Positions 7,905-17,872 are shown, counted from the stretch's first letter. The stretch: DNA of 64,000 bases from an uncultured Bacteroides sp. (GCA_949296575.1 CASFPE010000034.1:1-64000); one strand, 5' to 3'. Numbers and translations are program-made. The notes: generated from the sequence alone by a model not told the origin.

Positions 7905-9467
7905 TCAGAAGCGAAGCCCCAACGTGAACAACACCTGATGGCGGACATTCTTCACCGAAGTGGCCTCCAAAGCCGTATTGTCGAACGGGAAGAACTCCTC
8001 CCACTGCTTCTTGAACTGGTATGTCACGTCCGCATAAAACATGCCGCCACGGAATCCAAGCCCCGCCGTATAGACGTTCAACGCTTTCGGGTTGGCATAC
8101 TCCGTGTCCGTCCGCACCGAGTTCGGCCCTTCGTAAGGAATCACCTTGTAAGCCCCGTCGTCGATCGCTTGCGTCGAATGGTTGTAGCCGCCTCGGATGG
8201 CTAGCCACCGCAACGGGTTGTATTCAAAGCCCGCACGGACGGTATGCACGCCTTTCATGAACTGCTTCGTGAATACCCCGTCGGCTTCGCCCAATTCCGT
8301 CCTGGCATAGTCCTTGATTTTAGCCGTGGAATAGTCGCTGAACTCATATTCCGCACCTATGGCCAGTTTGGAACCCACCGTGTAGCCCAGGCTCACATTG
8401 TACTTCCACGGCGTGACGATGGTGTATTCCGTCAGGCTGCCACCGTCCGGCGTATAGACATCATACATTTCTATCTGCCCGTTCAGGTCATAGTCCAAAT
8501 CGGAAAGCAGCACGCAGTCGGCCACGTCCTTCAGCGTATAGCGGGTGGGCGAATGAACCGCCGCCCCGATGCGCAAAGGCACTCCATCGAAAGGCCGGGC
8601 GATGATGCCCATCTTGAAGTCCACACCCATTCCCGTGGTGTGGAAATAATCTTCTTTTGTGTAGAAAGAACGGTCGCCCGTCTCCGGCGTATAGTCAAAG
8701 CCTTCGCGGTACCACGTGGAGCGCGTATAGTCCACGCTGTAAACTCCCAACGTGAAGCCCAAATACACGCGGTCCAGCAGATTGAAAGCCAAGTTGAAGT
8801 CGAAGGCATTAACGCCGCCGCTCTCCGTGGATGAGAAATCGCCGTAAGGCAACGTCTCACTGGGGAAGCCGGTATATACCCGCTCATCCTCCTGCGTGGG
8901 GTAAGTCAAAGCGCCCTGCCATCCCAAGATGGAGAGCCAGCCGATGTCCGACACGCTCCATGGGTCGTTGTCGAAGTCCGTAGGCAGCAGCCCGTTGCTC
9001 TGCATCGCCATCTGGTCGGTCTGCGACACGCCAGACTGGTATTCCCCTCCCATCGTCATCTGCTTGTTGAACGACTTCAGGCGATGGTAGTTGAACCCGA
9101 AGTTCATGTAACGCAACGTCCCTTTGTTGCTTATCTTCTGCGAGAAAACAATTCCGGCATTGTCAAAGGAACCTTTCGTGCGCCCGTCGTCCATCACATT
9201 GCCGTTCAGGTCGCTCCACGCGTTGGCACGGTTGAACCCGAACGACACCATCATGTCATGGCTGCGGTAAATGCCGATGCCTGCCGGGTTGGTTCCCATC
9301 GTGGAGATGTCGCCGCCCAAGGCACCCATTGCACCGCCCATACCCACGAAACGGGCCGTCCCGTTCAGGTCCGTCTGCATCAGGCGGTTCGCGTCATACA
9401 TCGTTTGCGCCCCCAAGCTCCCGGCCATGGCCAGCAAGCCCAAAAGTATTTTGCTTGTCTTTTTCAT
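7905..9467 (-). CDS. Outer-membrane transport protein, OmpP1/FadL/TodX family
   Basis: A 520-residue protein with an N-terminal signal peptide (cleavage near LGAQ) and alternating amphipathic strands through to a C-terminal Phe (TLGLRF), as expected of an outer-membrane beta-barrel. The region after the signal (NRLMQTDLNGTARFVGMGGAMGALGGD...GTNPAGIG) has the FadL-family hatch pattern, with the conserved NPAG turn. Members move hydrophobic compounds such as long-chain fatty acids or aromatics across the outer membrane; Bacteroides homologues are sometimes labelled hemin receptors. It starts 32 bp after the stop of a Ser/Arg-rich secreted protein and probably shares its transcript. The substrate cannot be read from sequence. 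Confidence 0.85.
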   Translation of the reverse strand: MKKTSKILLGLLAMAGSLGAQTMYDANRLMQTDLNGTARFVGMGGAMGALGGDISTMGTNPAGIGIYRSHDMMVSFGFNRANAWSDLNGNVMDDGRTKGSFDNAGIVFSQKISNKGTLRYMNFGFNYHRLKSFNKQMTMGGEYQSGVSQTDQMAMQSNGLLPTDFDNDPWSVSDIGWLSILGWQGALTYPTQEDERVYTGFPSETLPYGDFSSTESGGVNAFDFNLAFNLLDRVYLGFTLGVYSVDYTRSTWYREGFDYTPETGDRSFYTKEDYFHTTGMGVDFKMGIIARPFDGVPLRIGAAVHSPTRYTLKDVADCVLLSDLDYDLNGQIEMYDVYTPDGGSLTEYTIVTPWKYNVSLGYTVGSKLAIGAEYEFSDYSTAKIKDYARTELGEADGVFTKQFMKGVHTVRAGFEYNPLRWLAIRGGYNHSTQAIDDGAYKVIPYEGPNSVRTDTEYANPKALNVYTAGLGFRGGMFYADVTYQFKKQWEEFFPFDNTALEATSVKNVRHQVLFTLGLRF

Positions 9468-9499
9468 TCCGTAATGCTATTAATATTGAACCATCATAA

Positions 9500-10774
9500 T
9501 CATCTCCTTCCGCCACCGCTGCGCGAGCTTCCGCCGGACGAACGCGACGACGAGCCTCCCCTTGAGTAAGAACCGCTGGAACGCCCTGATGAAATGCTCC
9601 CGGACGAGAACGAACTGCGGCTCGACGAACTCCTGCTTTGGTAAGAGGAGCGCGAACTGCTGCTTGACGAACGGTAGGAATTACTGCTCCTCGACGGCAC
9701 GCCCGTGCTGTAAGTGCGGCGCGTGGAGGATTCAGACGGATTATAAGTGCTGGAACTCCGGCGCGTCATGCTCGACGAACGGCTGTAGCCAGGCGTTGCG
9801 CTTGCCCTCGACGAAGACGACGAAGAACGTGTGTACCGCGTAGACGAGGCAGACGACGAACGGCTTGTCCTCGTAGTAGCGGAAGAAACACCTGCCCTTG
9901 ATGAAGAACGTGTGCCTACCACTCTTCCGGAGCTTGCGCTAGCTCTAGACGAAGACGATGAACGCCCTACGCTGGAACGCGATGAAGCAGACGAACGGCT
10001 TGAATATCCCGGACGTGAACCGGCAGCCCTGCGTGCATTATAACGGGCAGGAGGTGGTCCCCAAGGCCGTCCATGGTGATAATGCCAAGGATCATGGTAC
10101 CAGTGATGGTGCCAACCCCAAGCATAATAAGGCCGTCCCCATCCCCAATAGCCGTAATAACCAGGCCAACCCCAATAGGCTGAATAATAAGGCCAGCCCC
10201 ACGACCATCCGAAGGTACCGAAACGCCAGTCCCACCACAGGCTGTTGGTGTAAGTGGGGAACACGTAAGCATAAATCCCGTCATCATACACATTCCAATC
10301 CCAAGAATTGATGCCATACACCACGTCCCAGTAGAAGGGACTGCTTACCGACACCGCAAAACGAGGGCTGTGGAAACGAATCAGGCGGACGGCGTATTCA
10401 TAATCCCCCTCATCGCCACGGAAGCCATTCACCCATTCACCGGGCAATTCTTCCGTGTTTCCATCTTCATTGTCATGCAATTCTTCTTCAGCATAATAAG
10501 ATTCCGATTCGGAAGAAGCCGTATAACGCCGGTTGTATTCATCCACATCGCGCACATTGCCCGCATCGCGGCTTGCCACCACGCTTCCACTTGAAGAAGC
10601 CGGAGCAGAAACATCCCGCACCGCCGGTGTTTCCGGCACAGGTTCCGCTTTTTCCTCCCCTGCCACTTCTTCTTCCTCATCAGGGACATAATAAAGGTCG
10701 TCCACATAACCTTGTGAAATGCCTGCCAAAGGCAAAGACACCATCATCAACCACAATAAAACTATCTTTTTCAT
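9500..10774 (-). CDS. Secreted Trp/Tyr/Gly-rich and Ser/Arg-rich low-complexity protein
   Basis: No family recognised. The 424 residues show three compositional zones after a signal peptide (about 1-20): an acidic segment (25-120, with runs of Glu and Asp), an aromatic segment (about 150-240) dense in Trp, Tyr, Gly and His, and a 170-residue tail of Ser-Ser-Arg type repeats ending SRSGGGRR. The tail is strongly basic and likely disordered. Aromatic plus charged low-complexity zones suggest a surface or periplasmic scaffold, but that is inference. It is first in a leftward pair with the FadL-type porin. The alternative frame on the other strand is open only because of Ser/Arg codon bias. Confidence 0.8.
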   Translation of the reverse strand: MKKIVLLWLMMVSLPLAGISQGYVDDLYYVPDEEEEVAGEEKAEPVPETPAVRDVSAPASSSGSVVASRDAGNVRDVDEYNRRYTASSESESYYAEEELHDNEDGNTEELPGEWVNGFRGDEGDYEYAVRLIRFHSPRFAVSVSSPFYWDVVYGINSWDWNVYDDGIYAYVFPTYTNSLWWDWRFGTFGWSWGWPYYSAYWGWPGYYGYWGWGRPYYAWGWHHHWYHDPWHYHHGRPWGPPPARYNARRAAGSRPGYSSRSSASSRSSVGRSSSSSRASASSGRVVGTRSSSRAGVSSATTRTSRSSSASSTRYTRSSSSSSRASATPGYSRSSSMTRRSSSTYNPSESSTRRTYSTGVPSRSSNSYRSSSSSSRSSYQSRSSSSRSSFSSGSISSGRSSGSYSRGGSSSRSSGGSSRSGGGRR

Positions 10775-10813
10775 AATCCATCATTTTTATGCACAATGGC
10801 TATTTTCGCATGA

Positions 10814-10821
10814 CAAAGATA
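10814..10821 (-). promoter_or_regulatory. -7 element for the low-complexity protein/porin operon
   Basis: CAAAGATA reads TATCTTTG on the minus strand, 39 bp before the start codon. No clear -33 box. The spacer 10775-11171 otherwise holds a small inverted repeat (10849-10874, AAATCCC/GGGATTT) and the trxB promoter; I see no gene in it. Confidence 0.5.
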
Positions 10822-11097
10822 AACAAGATATTCCATCTTGCATGGGAAAAATCCCCAAACCATCATAGGGATTTCCCCAAAACCTTCAATCAAAAAAGGA
10901 CAAACAGACCCTTGACCTGAATACGTCCAATTGATCCATGATTCTCTACGTATTAGCATATATCACTTTTCCCGACCGCTTTCTTCCTATCCCTTATTAG
11001 ACGAGAAAATGCAAACATAATCTTTATGTGCCGACATTTTTTAGAATTGAGCCGATGCTTTCGTCAAAGGAAACCCAATTTGAAATCTTCGTTTTCA

Positions 11098-11129
11098 TTT
11101 GCCTTTGCGCACACCTTTCCCTATATTTG
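11098..11129 (+). promoter_or_regulatory. trxB promoter
   Basis: TTTG (11098-11101) lies 20 bp before TATATTTG (11122-11129), a full match to the Bacteroidetes housekeeping promoter. The start site would be near 11135, giving a leader of about 37 nt. Confidence 0.65.
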
Positions 11130-11171
11130 CACCGTGATAATAAACGTATAACGACTCCAAACAATCGAATT

Positions 11172-12119
11172 ATGGAAAATGAAAAAACAAAATGCCTGAT
11201 TATCGGTTCAGGCCCCGCAGGATATACCGCCGCCATTTATGCCGGAAGAGCCAACCTCTCTCCCATTCTTTACGAAGGATTGCAGCCAGGCGGCCAACTG
11301 ACCATCACCACTGAAGTGGAAAACTTTCCTGGATATCCGCAAGGAGTGAGCGGGACGGATTTGATGGAAGACCTGCGCATGCAAGCCATGCGCTTCGGCT
11401 GCGATATCCGCACCGGCATTGCCACTGCGGCCGATTTAAGCAAACGTCCTTACCGGATTACCATCGATGACGGCAGAATCATCGAAACAGAAACCTTAAT
11501 CATTGCTACCGGTGCCACAGCCAAATACCTCGGACTGGAAGACGAACAGAAATATGCCGGGATGGGTGTCAGTGCCTGCGCCACCTGCGACGGTTTCTTC
11601 TACCGCAACAAGACGGTGGCCGTGGTGGGCGGGGGCGACACAGCTTGCGAAGAAGCCCTTTACTTGGCCGGATTAGCAAAGGAAGTATACCTTATCGTAC
11701 GCAAAGATTACCTTCGAGCTTCAAAAATCATGCAACAAAGGGTAATGGGAAACGAAAAAATCACCATTCTTTTCAAGCACAACGCCGTGGGGCTGTATGG
11801 CGAGAACGGCGTGGAAGGCGTTCACCTGTTGGAGAACGCCGGCGGGGAGGAACGGCGTTACGACCTGCCCATCGACGGCTTCTTCTTAGCCATCGGACAC
11901 AAGCCCAACTCTGAAATCTTTGCCCCCTACGTGGAGACGGACGCAACGGGCTACATCGTCACCGAGCCGAACACGCCCAAAACGTGCGTCCCCGGCGTGT
12001 TTGCCGCAGGCGACGTGGCCGACCCCATCTACCGCCAAGCCATCACCGCTGCCGCCAGCGGGTGCAAGGCGGCCATCGAGGCCGAACGCTTCTTGTCGGA
12101 AGCCGGGCTGCTGCATTGA
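11172..12119 (+). CDS. trxB: Thioredoxin-disulfide reductase
   Basis: A 315-residue low-molecular-weight thioredoxin reductase, the normal bacterial length. The FAD-binding GSGPAGYTA (12-20) is followed by the redox centre CATC (136-139), the NADPH-binding VVGGGDTACEEALYL (151-165) and a C-terminal FAAGDVAD motif. It uses NADPH to reduce thioredoxin in the cytosol. The start at 11172 was preferred over the upstream in-frame ATG at 11028, because the promoter at 11098-11129 lies inside that extension and homologues begin just before the Rossmann motif. It is monocistronic, with a strong terminator after it. Confidence 0.96.
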   Translation: MENEKTKCLIIGSGPAGYTAAIYAGRANLSPILYEGLQPGGQLTITTEVENFPGYPQGVSGTDLMEDLRMQAMRFGCDIRTGIATAADLSKRPYRITIDDGRIIETETLIIATGATAKYLGLEDEQKYAGMGVSACATCDGFFYRNKTVAVVGGGDTACEEALYLAGLAKEVYLIVRKDYLRASKIMQQRVMGNEKITILFKHNAVGLYGENGVEGVHLLENAGGEERRYDLPIDGFFLAIGHKPNSEIFAPYVETDATGYIVTEPNTPKTCVPGVFAAGDVADPIYRQAITAAASGCKAAIEAERFLSEAGLLH

Positions 12120-12135
12120 GCCGATTGCAGAAACA

Positions 12136-12168
12136 GCAAAGGCGCACCAATGGATGGTGCGCCTTTGC
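12136..12168. terminator. Bidirectional terminator between trxB and the secreted-protein operon
   Basis: A 14-bp perfect stem (12136-12149 with 12155-12168) around a 5-nt loop, AAAGGCGCACCA / TGGTGCGCCTTT at its core, between two convergent genes. Confidence 0.75.
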
Positions 12169-12188
12169 CGTTTGCATCCTTGCCTGCG

Positions 12189-13349
12189 TCAACGCGCAAG
12201 CACCTTCTCCGAACGAGCCGTGCCGTCCGCGTAAACCGTGCGCTTCACGAGCAGTTCCCCTTGCCGGGGCTGCGCCGTCCGCACGCCGTCCATGCGGTAG
12301 TATTCCACCCGTTCCACTTCCTTGGCCAGCGCATCCGCCGCCGGGGAAGATGCAATGGACGACGGCAGCACCTCGCCCGGCTCAAACGTCACTTTCGTCT
12401 CGGCCACAAACTCAAAGAACGTGTTCGAGTCGATCACCAAACCTGTCCCGCCGTAAGAAGCCACCCAAATGGCCATGCGGCCAAACTCCAAAGTGCCTTC
12501 CTCCAAGTCAATCCGCCCTTCCACATAGCCTTCTTGCGCCGTCCCGGCATTCGCCAAGCCGTCAGGGACGTTGCCCGCCTCGTCATAACCGCACCCGGCC
12601 AGCACCTTGTAAGTCCCGTCGTTCGACTGCCCGATGGGACGGGGAGCGAAAGACACCGTGGTTTCGTCCTCAGCCATCACGCCTTCCATCATGCAGCCGT
12701 AACCGTACTGGTCGGTCTGCAACAGGTTGTAAACCGACACCCGGTTGCCCTCCACCGCCACAAAGCTGGGGCGCGACTCATCGTAACGAATCTGCGACTC
12801 CACATCCGTCCCGTAATAAGAGACGTTCGCCGATATGGCGTTCGCCCGGTGGATTTCCGACCCGTTGGCGAAATAAGCGCCGGGCGAAAGTTCTCCGCCC
12901 ACATAGCCCGTCATGATCATCAACGACTGCTCCGTGCCCCATGTGCCGTTCCCCAAGTATTCGTAGGTAATCGGGCGGGGGTTCACCTCTTGGGCATCCT
13001 CATCCCACAGGTACAGCACGCGGGTCACGTTGCCCGCCCTCAATATCTCAGTGCCGGAGGGGATGGTGATGCTGCCGTTGGTTTCACTGTAGCCTGCCTT
13101 GATGCCATCCAAGCCTTGCGCCATGTAGAAGCCGGAAAGGCTCAGCGAATCACCGTCCACCGCCATCTCCATTGCCCGCATGTTGCCTAAGCCCACCATG
13201 CCTTCGTATTCCTGCATGTTCATGATGATGTAGTCGCCGGCCATTTTCGAACGCGGCGGCACCGCCTCCGCCTCACCTTGCCCATAGGCATGCGGAGCCA
13301 TGCCGCCCAACACGCAACTTAACAACCATAACTTAACTTTCATGTCCAT
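12189..13349 (-). CDS. Secreted protein of unknown function with T9SS-like C-terminal tail
   Basis: A 386-residue protein with a signal peptide (about 1-24, ending HAYGQ). The middle is beta-rich with no motif I recognise. The last 45 residues (VERVEYYRMDGVR... ending EKVLAR) resemble the strand-turn-strand pattern of Bacteroidetes T9SS sorting domains, and the same KVLAR ending closes the gene at 15634-17808. It is the fourth and last gene of a leftward operon, 20 bp after the protease gene. A structural or cargo role beside the protease is inference. Confidence 0.75.
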   Translation of the reverse strand: MDMKVKLWLLSCVLGGMAPHAYGQGEAEAVPPRSKMAGDYIIMNMQEYEGMVGLGNMRAMEMAVDGDSLSLSGFYMAQGLDGIKAGYSETNGSITIPSGTEILRAGNVTRVLYLWDEDAQEVNPRPITYEYLGNGTWGTEQSLMIMTGYVGGELSPGAYFANGSEIHRANAISANVSYYGTDVESQIRYDESRPSFVAVEGNRVSVYNLLQTDQYGYGCMMEGVMAEDETTVSFAPRPIGQSNDGTYKVLAGCGYDEAGNVPDGLANAGTAQEGYVEGRIDLEEGTLEFGRMAIWVASYGGTGLVIDSNTFFEFVAETKVTFEPGEVLPSSIASSPAADALAKEVERVEYYRMDGVRTAQPRQGELLVKRTVYADGTARSEKVLAR

Positions 13350-13369
13350 AATCTTATCCTATTCTGTTT

Positions 13370-15559
13370 TTACTTGATTGCAAATTTCTTCGACACGCTT
13401 CCACCATCCGGGGAAACGACTTTTAAGATGTACAGCCCCTGCATGAAACCATCCAAAGGCAATTCCACCTCGTCACCGGCTGCCACCTCGCGGCAAGCAG
13501 CCTGCGCACAGTGCATCCCGTCCATCGAATAGACCGACAGGGAGACATCACGCAGGCTTTGGACAAACAGCACGAAAAAGCGGCCACCGTCCCGGCGAAG
13601 AACCACCGCCCCGCTTTCTTCCTGCAAGGAGGAGAGCGAAGCACCTTCATTCATCTTCAAGCATTCCTTCAGCCCGCTTAACGCATCGATTTTCCCGAAG
13701 CCCCAAGCATTGTCGCCTGCCTCACGCACATCCCCCGTGAACGCATCGTTCACAGCGGTCTGCCGCAACACTTGCTTGGCTTCTTCGGGCGTAAGTTCCG
13801 GGCGGACTTGCAGCCATGCCGCCATGATACCGGCCACGAAAGGCGAAGACATGGAGGTGCCTTCCATATAACCATAATAGTGGCGGCTGCCGTCCCACTC
13901 CACATACAGTTCCTTCGGTGTTCCCGAATCGTTCCCCGCCACCGCAGAGACGATGTAAGAACCGGGCGCAGAAATGTCGGGCTTGATGCGCCCGTCAGGC
14001 GTGGGCCCCCGGCTGGAAAACCCAGCACAATCCGACAACGTCTCCCCCGACGGGTAAGGAATGCCCCAATTAAAATAAGTGTCGCGTGACACATAAGCCC
14101 CAACGGATACGATGCGCTTGCCGGAACCGCCAATCTCCCCCATCGTGTTCTCCCCGTTGCCATCCATGTAACCATCCAAGCCATAATTGCTGAACGAGCC
14201 ATACACATTGTCGGCCCAGACATGGACTGCACCGTCTGATTGTGAGATAATCCAAAAGCCCGCATAATTGGACGACGTGTCCACCCAAGCCTCAACATAC
14301 AGATGCGGGCGGTTGTTCAACGGGTTGATTTCAGAATGCACCGTGATGGTTCCCGACACAGCTCCGCCTAACTCCAGTTGGCAATCCGCCACATTCCCCG
14401 GAGCTATGACCGCACTTTCATAATGAGCCACCAGTTCGCCCGTGCTGCTGACCGCAATCGGGACAAACGAGAAAGACATTCCCTCGTCGCCCCACACCTC
14501 CATCGTCATGCGGGGAGGATAGGAGTAAGTGAAATTGAACAACGTCTGCAACGTGTCCGGGGCTTCAGAAGTGAACGATTGCGAAACATGGCAATGCCCG
14601 TCACCGTCGTTGCCGACAGCTCCCACAATCAAACGTCCGGGGCCTTGCAACACATCTGCCATTTGGTCGAAAGAAGACATCCCGTCGCGTGGTCCCAGAT
14701 GGGAACCCAGGCTGAGGTTCACCACGCAAGGCTTGCCCACTGATTCCGCATAGTTAAATATATATTGGATGCCGTCAATCACCGCCGTATTGTCGCCTTC
14801 ATACATCCCGTCTGTATTCAGGGAGACCGCCACAATCTCTGCACCCGGCGCGTTGCCGGCAAAGTCATGACCGCCCGTGGCATCGGCTCCCGCCGCAATG
14901 CCCATCACATGCGTCCCATGCCCGGAGCCTGCTTCATCGTAGCGGGCAGACAATATTTCCTCTTGCCCGTCCAGCTCATTGCCATAACCATACCCTTCCG
15001 GGGGCGTGCCGGCCACGTTCTGGTCCCAAACACGCTTGATGCGGTATTCGGTCTTGTCCTCGTTCCAAAAGTCCGGGTGGGCGTAATCAAAGCCATTATC
15101 CACAAAGCCTATCACAACGCCTTCGCCATCGTAGCCCTGCGGAAGGCCATCGCCTGCCTGCATCTGGTTGACAAAAGCCAATCCTTTTGCCACATCCATC
15201 TGCGGCTTCACCGGCGAACCCATCTCCACATATTCCACCGACTGCAAAGCGGCCACGTCGTTTACCCTGTCCACCGGGATGGAGGCCGTCAACAGCTTGC
15301 ATGCCACCGTGCGCACTTTCACGCCCAACAGCTTCAAACTGTCAATGCCCTGCGCATCGTTCAGCGTGATGAATGCCGACACGCAGGCTTCCTCTCCTTG
15401 CGTTCCCGGAAGTTGACGAAGCGAAGCCACGCTTTGCCGACCGCTATCCGTGCTTTGCCCGGCAAGTGCCTGCCGCAAGCAAGGCGACAACTTGCTTTGC
15501 CCCCAGCCCGCAAAGGCCATTGCCCACATAAGGGCTGCCATTAAAACTGTCTTCTTCAT
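13370..15559 (-). CDS. Secreted subtilisin-like serine protease (S8) with T9SS-like tail
   Basis: A 729-residue protein with a signal peptide (MKKTVLMAALMWAMAFAGWG). A prodomain-like segment with an autoproteolysis-type layout leads into the subtilase core. The catalytic triad is visible: Asp in VVIGFVDNGFDYAHPDF, His in GSGHGTHVMGIAAG and Ser in GTSMSSPFVAG. A long insert between the His and Ser motifs is typical of Bacteroidales surface subtilases. The final 75 residues (SVYSMDGMHC... to KKFAIK) look like a T9SS type A sorting domain. The start at 15559 was chosen because it gives a proper signal peptide, while the upstream ATG at 15670 extends into the preceding gene. Predicted to degrade proteins outside the cell or at the surface. 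Confidence 0.9.
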   Translation of the reverse strand: MKKTVLMAALMWAMAFAGWGQSKLSPCLRQALAGQSTDSGRQSVASLRQLPGTQGEEACVSAFITLNDAQGIDSLKLLGVKVRTVACKLLTASIPVDRVNDVAALQSVEYVEMGSPVKPQMDVAKGLAFVNQMQAGDGLPQGYDGEGVVIGFVDNGFDYAHPDFWNEDKTEYRIKRVWDQNVAGTPPEGYGYGNELDGQEEILSARYDEAGSGHGTHVMGIAAGADATGGHDFAGNAPGAEIVAVSLNTDGMYEGDNTAVIDGIQYIFNYAESVGKPCVVNLSLGSHLGPRDGMSSFDQMADVLQGPGRLIVGAVGNDGDGHCHVSQSFTSEAPDTLQTLFNFTYSYPPRMTMEVWGDEGMSFSFVPIAVSSTGELVAHYESAVIAPGNVADCQLELGGAVSGTITVHSEINPLNNRPHLYVEAWVDTSSNYAGFWIISQSDGAVHVWADNVYGSFSNYGLDGYMDGNGENTMGEIGGSGKRIVSVGAYVSRDTYFNWGIPYPSGETLSDCAGFSSRGPTPDGRIKPDISAPGSYIVSAVAGNDSGTPKELYVEWDGSRHYYGYMEGTSMSSPFVAGIMAAWLQVRPELTPEEAKQVLRQTAVNDAFTGDVREAGDNAWGFGKIDALSGLKECLKMNEGASLSSLQEESGAVVLRRDGGRFFVLFVQSLRDVSLSVYSMDGMHCAQAACREVAAGDEVELPLDGFMQGLYILKVVSPDGGSVSKKFAIK

Positions 15560-15633
15560 ACTTTTATTCAAATAAGAGATGCCGGCCACATGAATGCGGC
15601 CGGCAAAACATGATTCTTGGTTCATCGCTTGCA

Positions 15634-17808
15634 TCAACGAGCCAACACTTTGCGCACAATTCCTTGGCACTTCACAAAATAGATGCCCGGCGCGGCGGAT
15701 ACCTCCATGTCACCGTCCGTTGACTCCCACACTTTCAAGCCACCGGCATTGTAAACCTCCACCGTCTCATTGCCGGGATTGCTGATGCAGATGCGGCCTT
15801 CCTCTGTGGCAATCCCGATATCCGTCCCTTCCTGCACAGCTTGTATGGACGAATCACCCCCGCCTTTCTCCTGCACACGAATGTTGAATAGATAAAGGAG
15901 TTCGTGGAATGCAGGCGAATACACATGGAAAGCATAATAATACACGCCATCTTCGTCCACCGTAAATTCCACCACCGTTTCTTCCAAAGGATGGTCTTCG
16001 TCCACGGCAGGCACTTCCGGCATGTCGAGCAACTGCTTCGGCAATTCTTCCGGCGTGCGGCCTGTGCCAAAGCGCACCTCCAATGCTTCCGGGTAGTCCA
16101 TCAAGGAAGAATAAGTGTAAAAACGGAGTTCATACGTTTTCCCCTTCTCAAAGTTGATGGGAGGCGAAATCATCCAGTCATCCGCAGCTTGCGTCTCATT
16201 GAAATAATAAAGGGCGCACATCTGCTGCGTGTAGTAAACCCATGAATTTCCATCCCCGTTGCGGTCGATGATGGTATAGTAATCAAAGAAGTCATTGGGT
16301 TCGGTGAACATGCCCCCGTATGGCACATCCAACGGCGCACCAATGATGTAAGTGTTGGAAGCCGCCGTGCCGCCTGCCCTGTCACCATCCATTGCAGTCA
16401 CCAGATAAGCGTATTGCATCATCTCGGCGGGCAGTTCTTCTTCAAAGCGGCATTCTTTCAAACCTTCTGCCACAACGGTATTGGGGTAACGAATCACCCT
16501 GTACGACAAACTCTCTTGGTTGATGGGCATGCCGTTCATCCCCTCTGCCGGAGAGGCATCCCACGTCAGCACTGCTTTCAAACCTTCGGCGGTCAAAGAC
16601 ACGTTTGTGGGGGCTTGCAGCAAGTCATACCCGGCATACAAGCTGCGCTCCACCGTCGGCCCGTCGCCTGCTTCATTGGACAAGGTGATGGACAAGCTGT
16701 GCAGCCCTTGCGCAAACTGCAATTCGCCGGTGGCATGCAACTCGCCGGGCTGCGCCGTGGCAGCATAAATCTCGGTGTCGCCTTCCTTGATGGAAATGGA
16801 AAGCGGCGAACCCTCCAACGCCGTGCCGTCATAAGCCACGGAAGGCATCTGCAACTTTATCTGCCCGGACAACGCGCCGGTGGCCGACGGTTCGTAAGCA
16901 AATTCCTCAACCACGGCAGGAGCCTTGAAATCCGGTTCCAACAAGAATGCGCCACTGACATGATATACGTTCATGTGGGACACCAGCGTGGCCTCAGCCG
17001 TTCGGGTGTTCACCCGGAACAGCGGCGTGTATTCCCCCAAGTCAAAGCAAGAACTGGTCATGATCCAATACAACTCATCCGTGGAATTGTCAAAGAACAA
17101 CGCCTGGTCGGAATTATAGAACGCCAGATAGTCATAGTCCGGGTTCAGGAAGTTGTTGCACGACACCCCCCCTACGTCCGACACCCGCCCGTCTGTTTTG
17201 CGGATGCGTGCCAGGAACACGCCGTCATCATGCGTGACAATGGCGTAAAGCAATCCCTGCTTGTTGCAGGCCAGGGCGTAGAAACGCCAATAATAATCCA
17301 GCGTGGTAATCCGCGTCATGGCACCCGTTTCCGGGTCAATGCTCACGAAATGCGTGTCGGTGAAGTCGCGCACGAAACCATAAATGAGGTCGGTGGTGGG
17401 GTCGTAGGCCAACGAAGTAGTCGTATTCTCGCAGTTGTCATTCAACGCATGCTCTGACAGCAGTTCATAGGTTTCTGCGTCGTACACCCTCCATAGCGGC
17501 ACTTGCTCTTGCAAATTCCCCTCATCGCCATACACGTTGCAATAAATCTTCCCGTCATGATAAGTGGCACCGCCCGGAATATAAGCCGACACCAACGGCT
17601 GGTTCGCCACATCGGGCGCATACCTCAATTCATAAGTAAAGGGATACAAGCCCGGCACTTCACCATCGTTCCCGAAAGTGACCGCGCCAACAAGCCCCAC
17701 ACCCTCCATGCCAATGCGTCCAAATTGTTCCTGCGAATGCGCACCCAACGACAACGCGGCCATTGCGGCAGCAAGGAACCATGCTTTGATTGTCTGTTTC
17801 TTCTTCAT
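15634..17808 (-). CDS. Secreted multidomain protein: propeller-like region, Fn3-like, choice-of-anchor-J-like, T9SS-like tail
   Basis: A 724-residue protein with a signal peptide (about 1-25). The first half repeats short beta-strand units with Tyr/Asp turns (for example GGATYHDGKIYCNVYGD, TTDLIYGFVRD), consistent with a beta-propeller. A fibronectin-III-like module lies at about 400-490 and a choice-of-anchor-J-like module at about 510-650, with MISPPINFEKGKTYELRFY as the diagnostic strand. The last 75 residues form a T9SS-like sorting domain ending RKVLAR. It lies 65 bp after the giant gene and 74 bp before the protease gene, in the same direction. Probably surface-attached and adhesive or glycan-binding; no catalytic motif seen. 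Confidence 0.82.
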   Translation of the reverse strand: MKKKQTIKAWFLAAAMAALSLGAHSQEQFGRIGMEGVGLVGAVTFGNDGEVPGLYPFTYELRYAPDVANQPLVSAYIPGGATYHDGKIYCNVYGDEGNLQEQVPLWRVYDAETYELLSEHALNDNCENTTTSLAYDPTTDLIYGFVRDFTDTHFVSIDPETGAMTRITTLDYYWRFYALACNKQGLLYAIVTHDDGVFLARIRKTDGRVSDVGGVSCNNFLNPDYDYLAFYNSDQALFFDNSTDELYWIMTSSCFDLGEYTPLFRVNTRTAEATLVSHMNVYHVSGAFLLEPDFKAPAVVEEFAYEPSATGALSGQIKLQMPSVAYDGTALEGSPLSISIKEGDTEIYAATAQPGELHATGELQFAQGLHSLSITLSNEAGDGPTVERSLYAGYDLLQAPTNVSLTAEGLKAVLTWDASPAEGMNGMPINQESLSYRVIRYPNTVVAEGLKECRFEEELPAEMMQYAYLVTAMDGDRAGGTAASNTYIIGAPLDVPYGGMFTEPNDFFDYYTIIDRNGDGNSWVYYTQQMCALYYFNETQAADDWMISPPINFEKGKTYELRFYTYSSLMDYPEALEVRFGTGRTPEELPKQLLDMPEVPAVDEDHPLEETVVEFTVDEDGVYYYAFHVYSPAFHELLYLFNIRVQEKGGGDSSIQAVQEGTDIGIATEEGRICISNPGNETVEVYNAGGLKVWESTDGDMEVSAAPGIYFVKCQGIVRKVLAR

Positions 17809-17872
17809 AGTTATTCACAATAGAAGGCTGCCTTAGAGATAAGGCAGCCTCTTGGTTCATGTTAAATATACA

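Noticed and set aside
9831..10043. Small plus-strand frames inside the Ser/Arg-rich gene
   Set aside because: They arise from the antisense of Ser/Arg codon runs and lack start context or homology.
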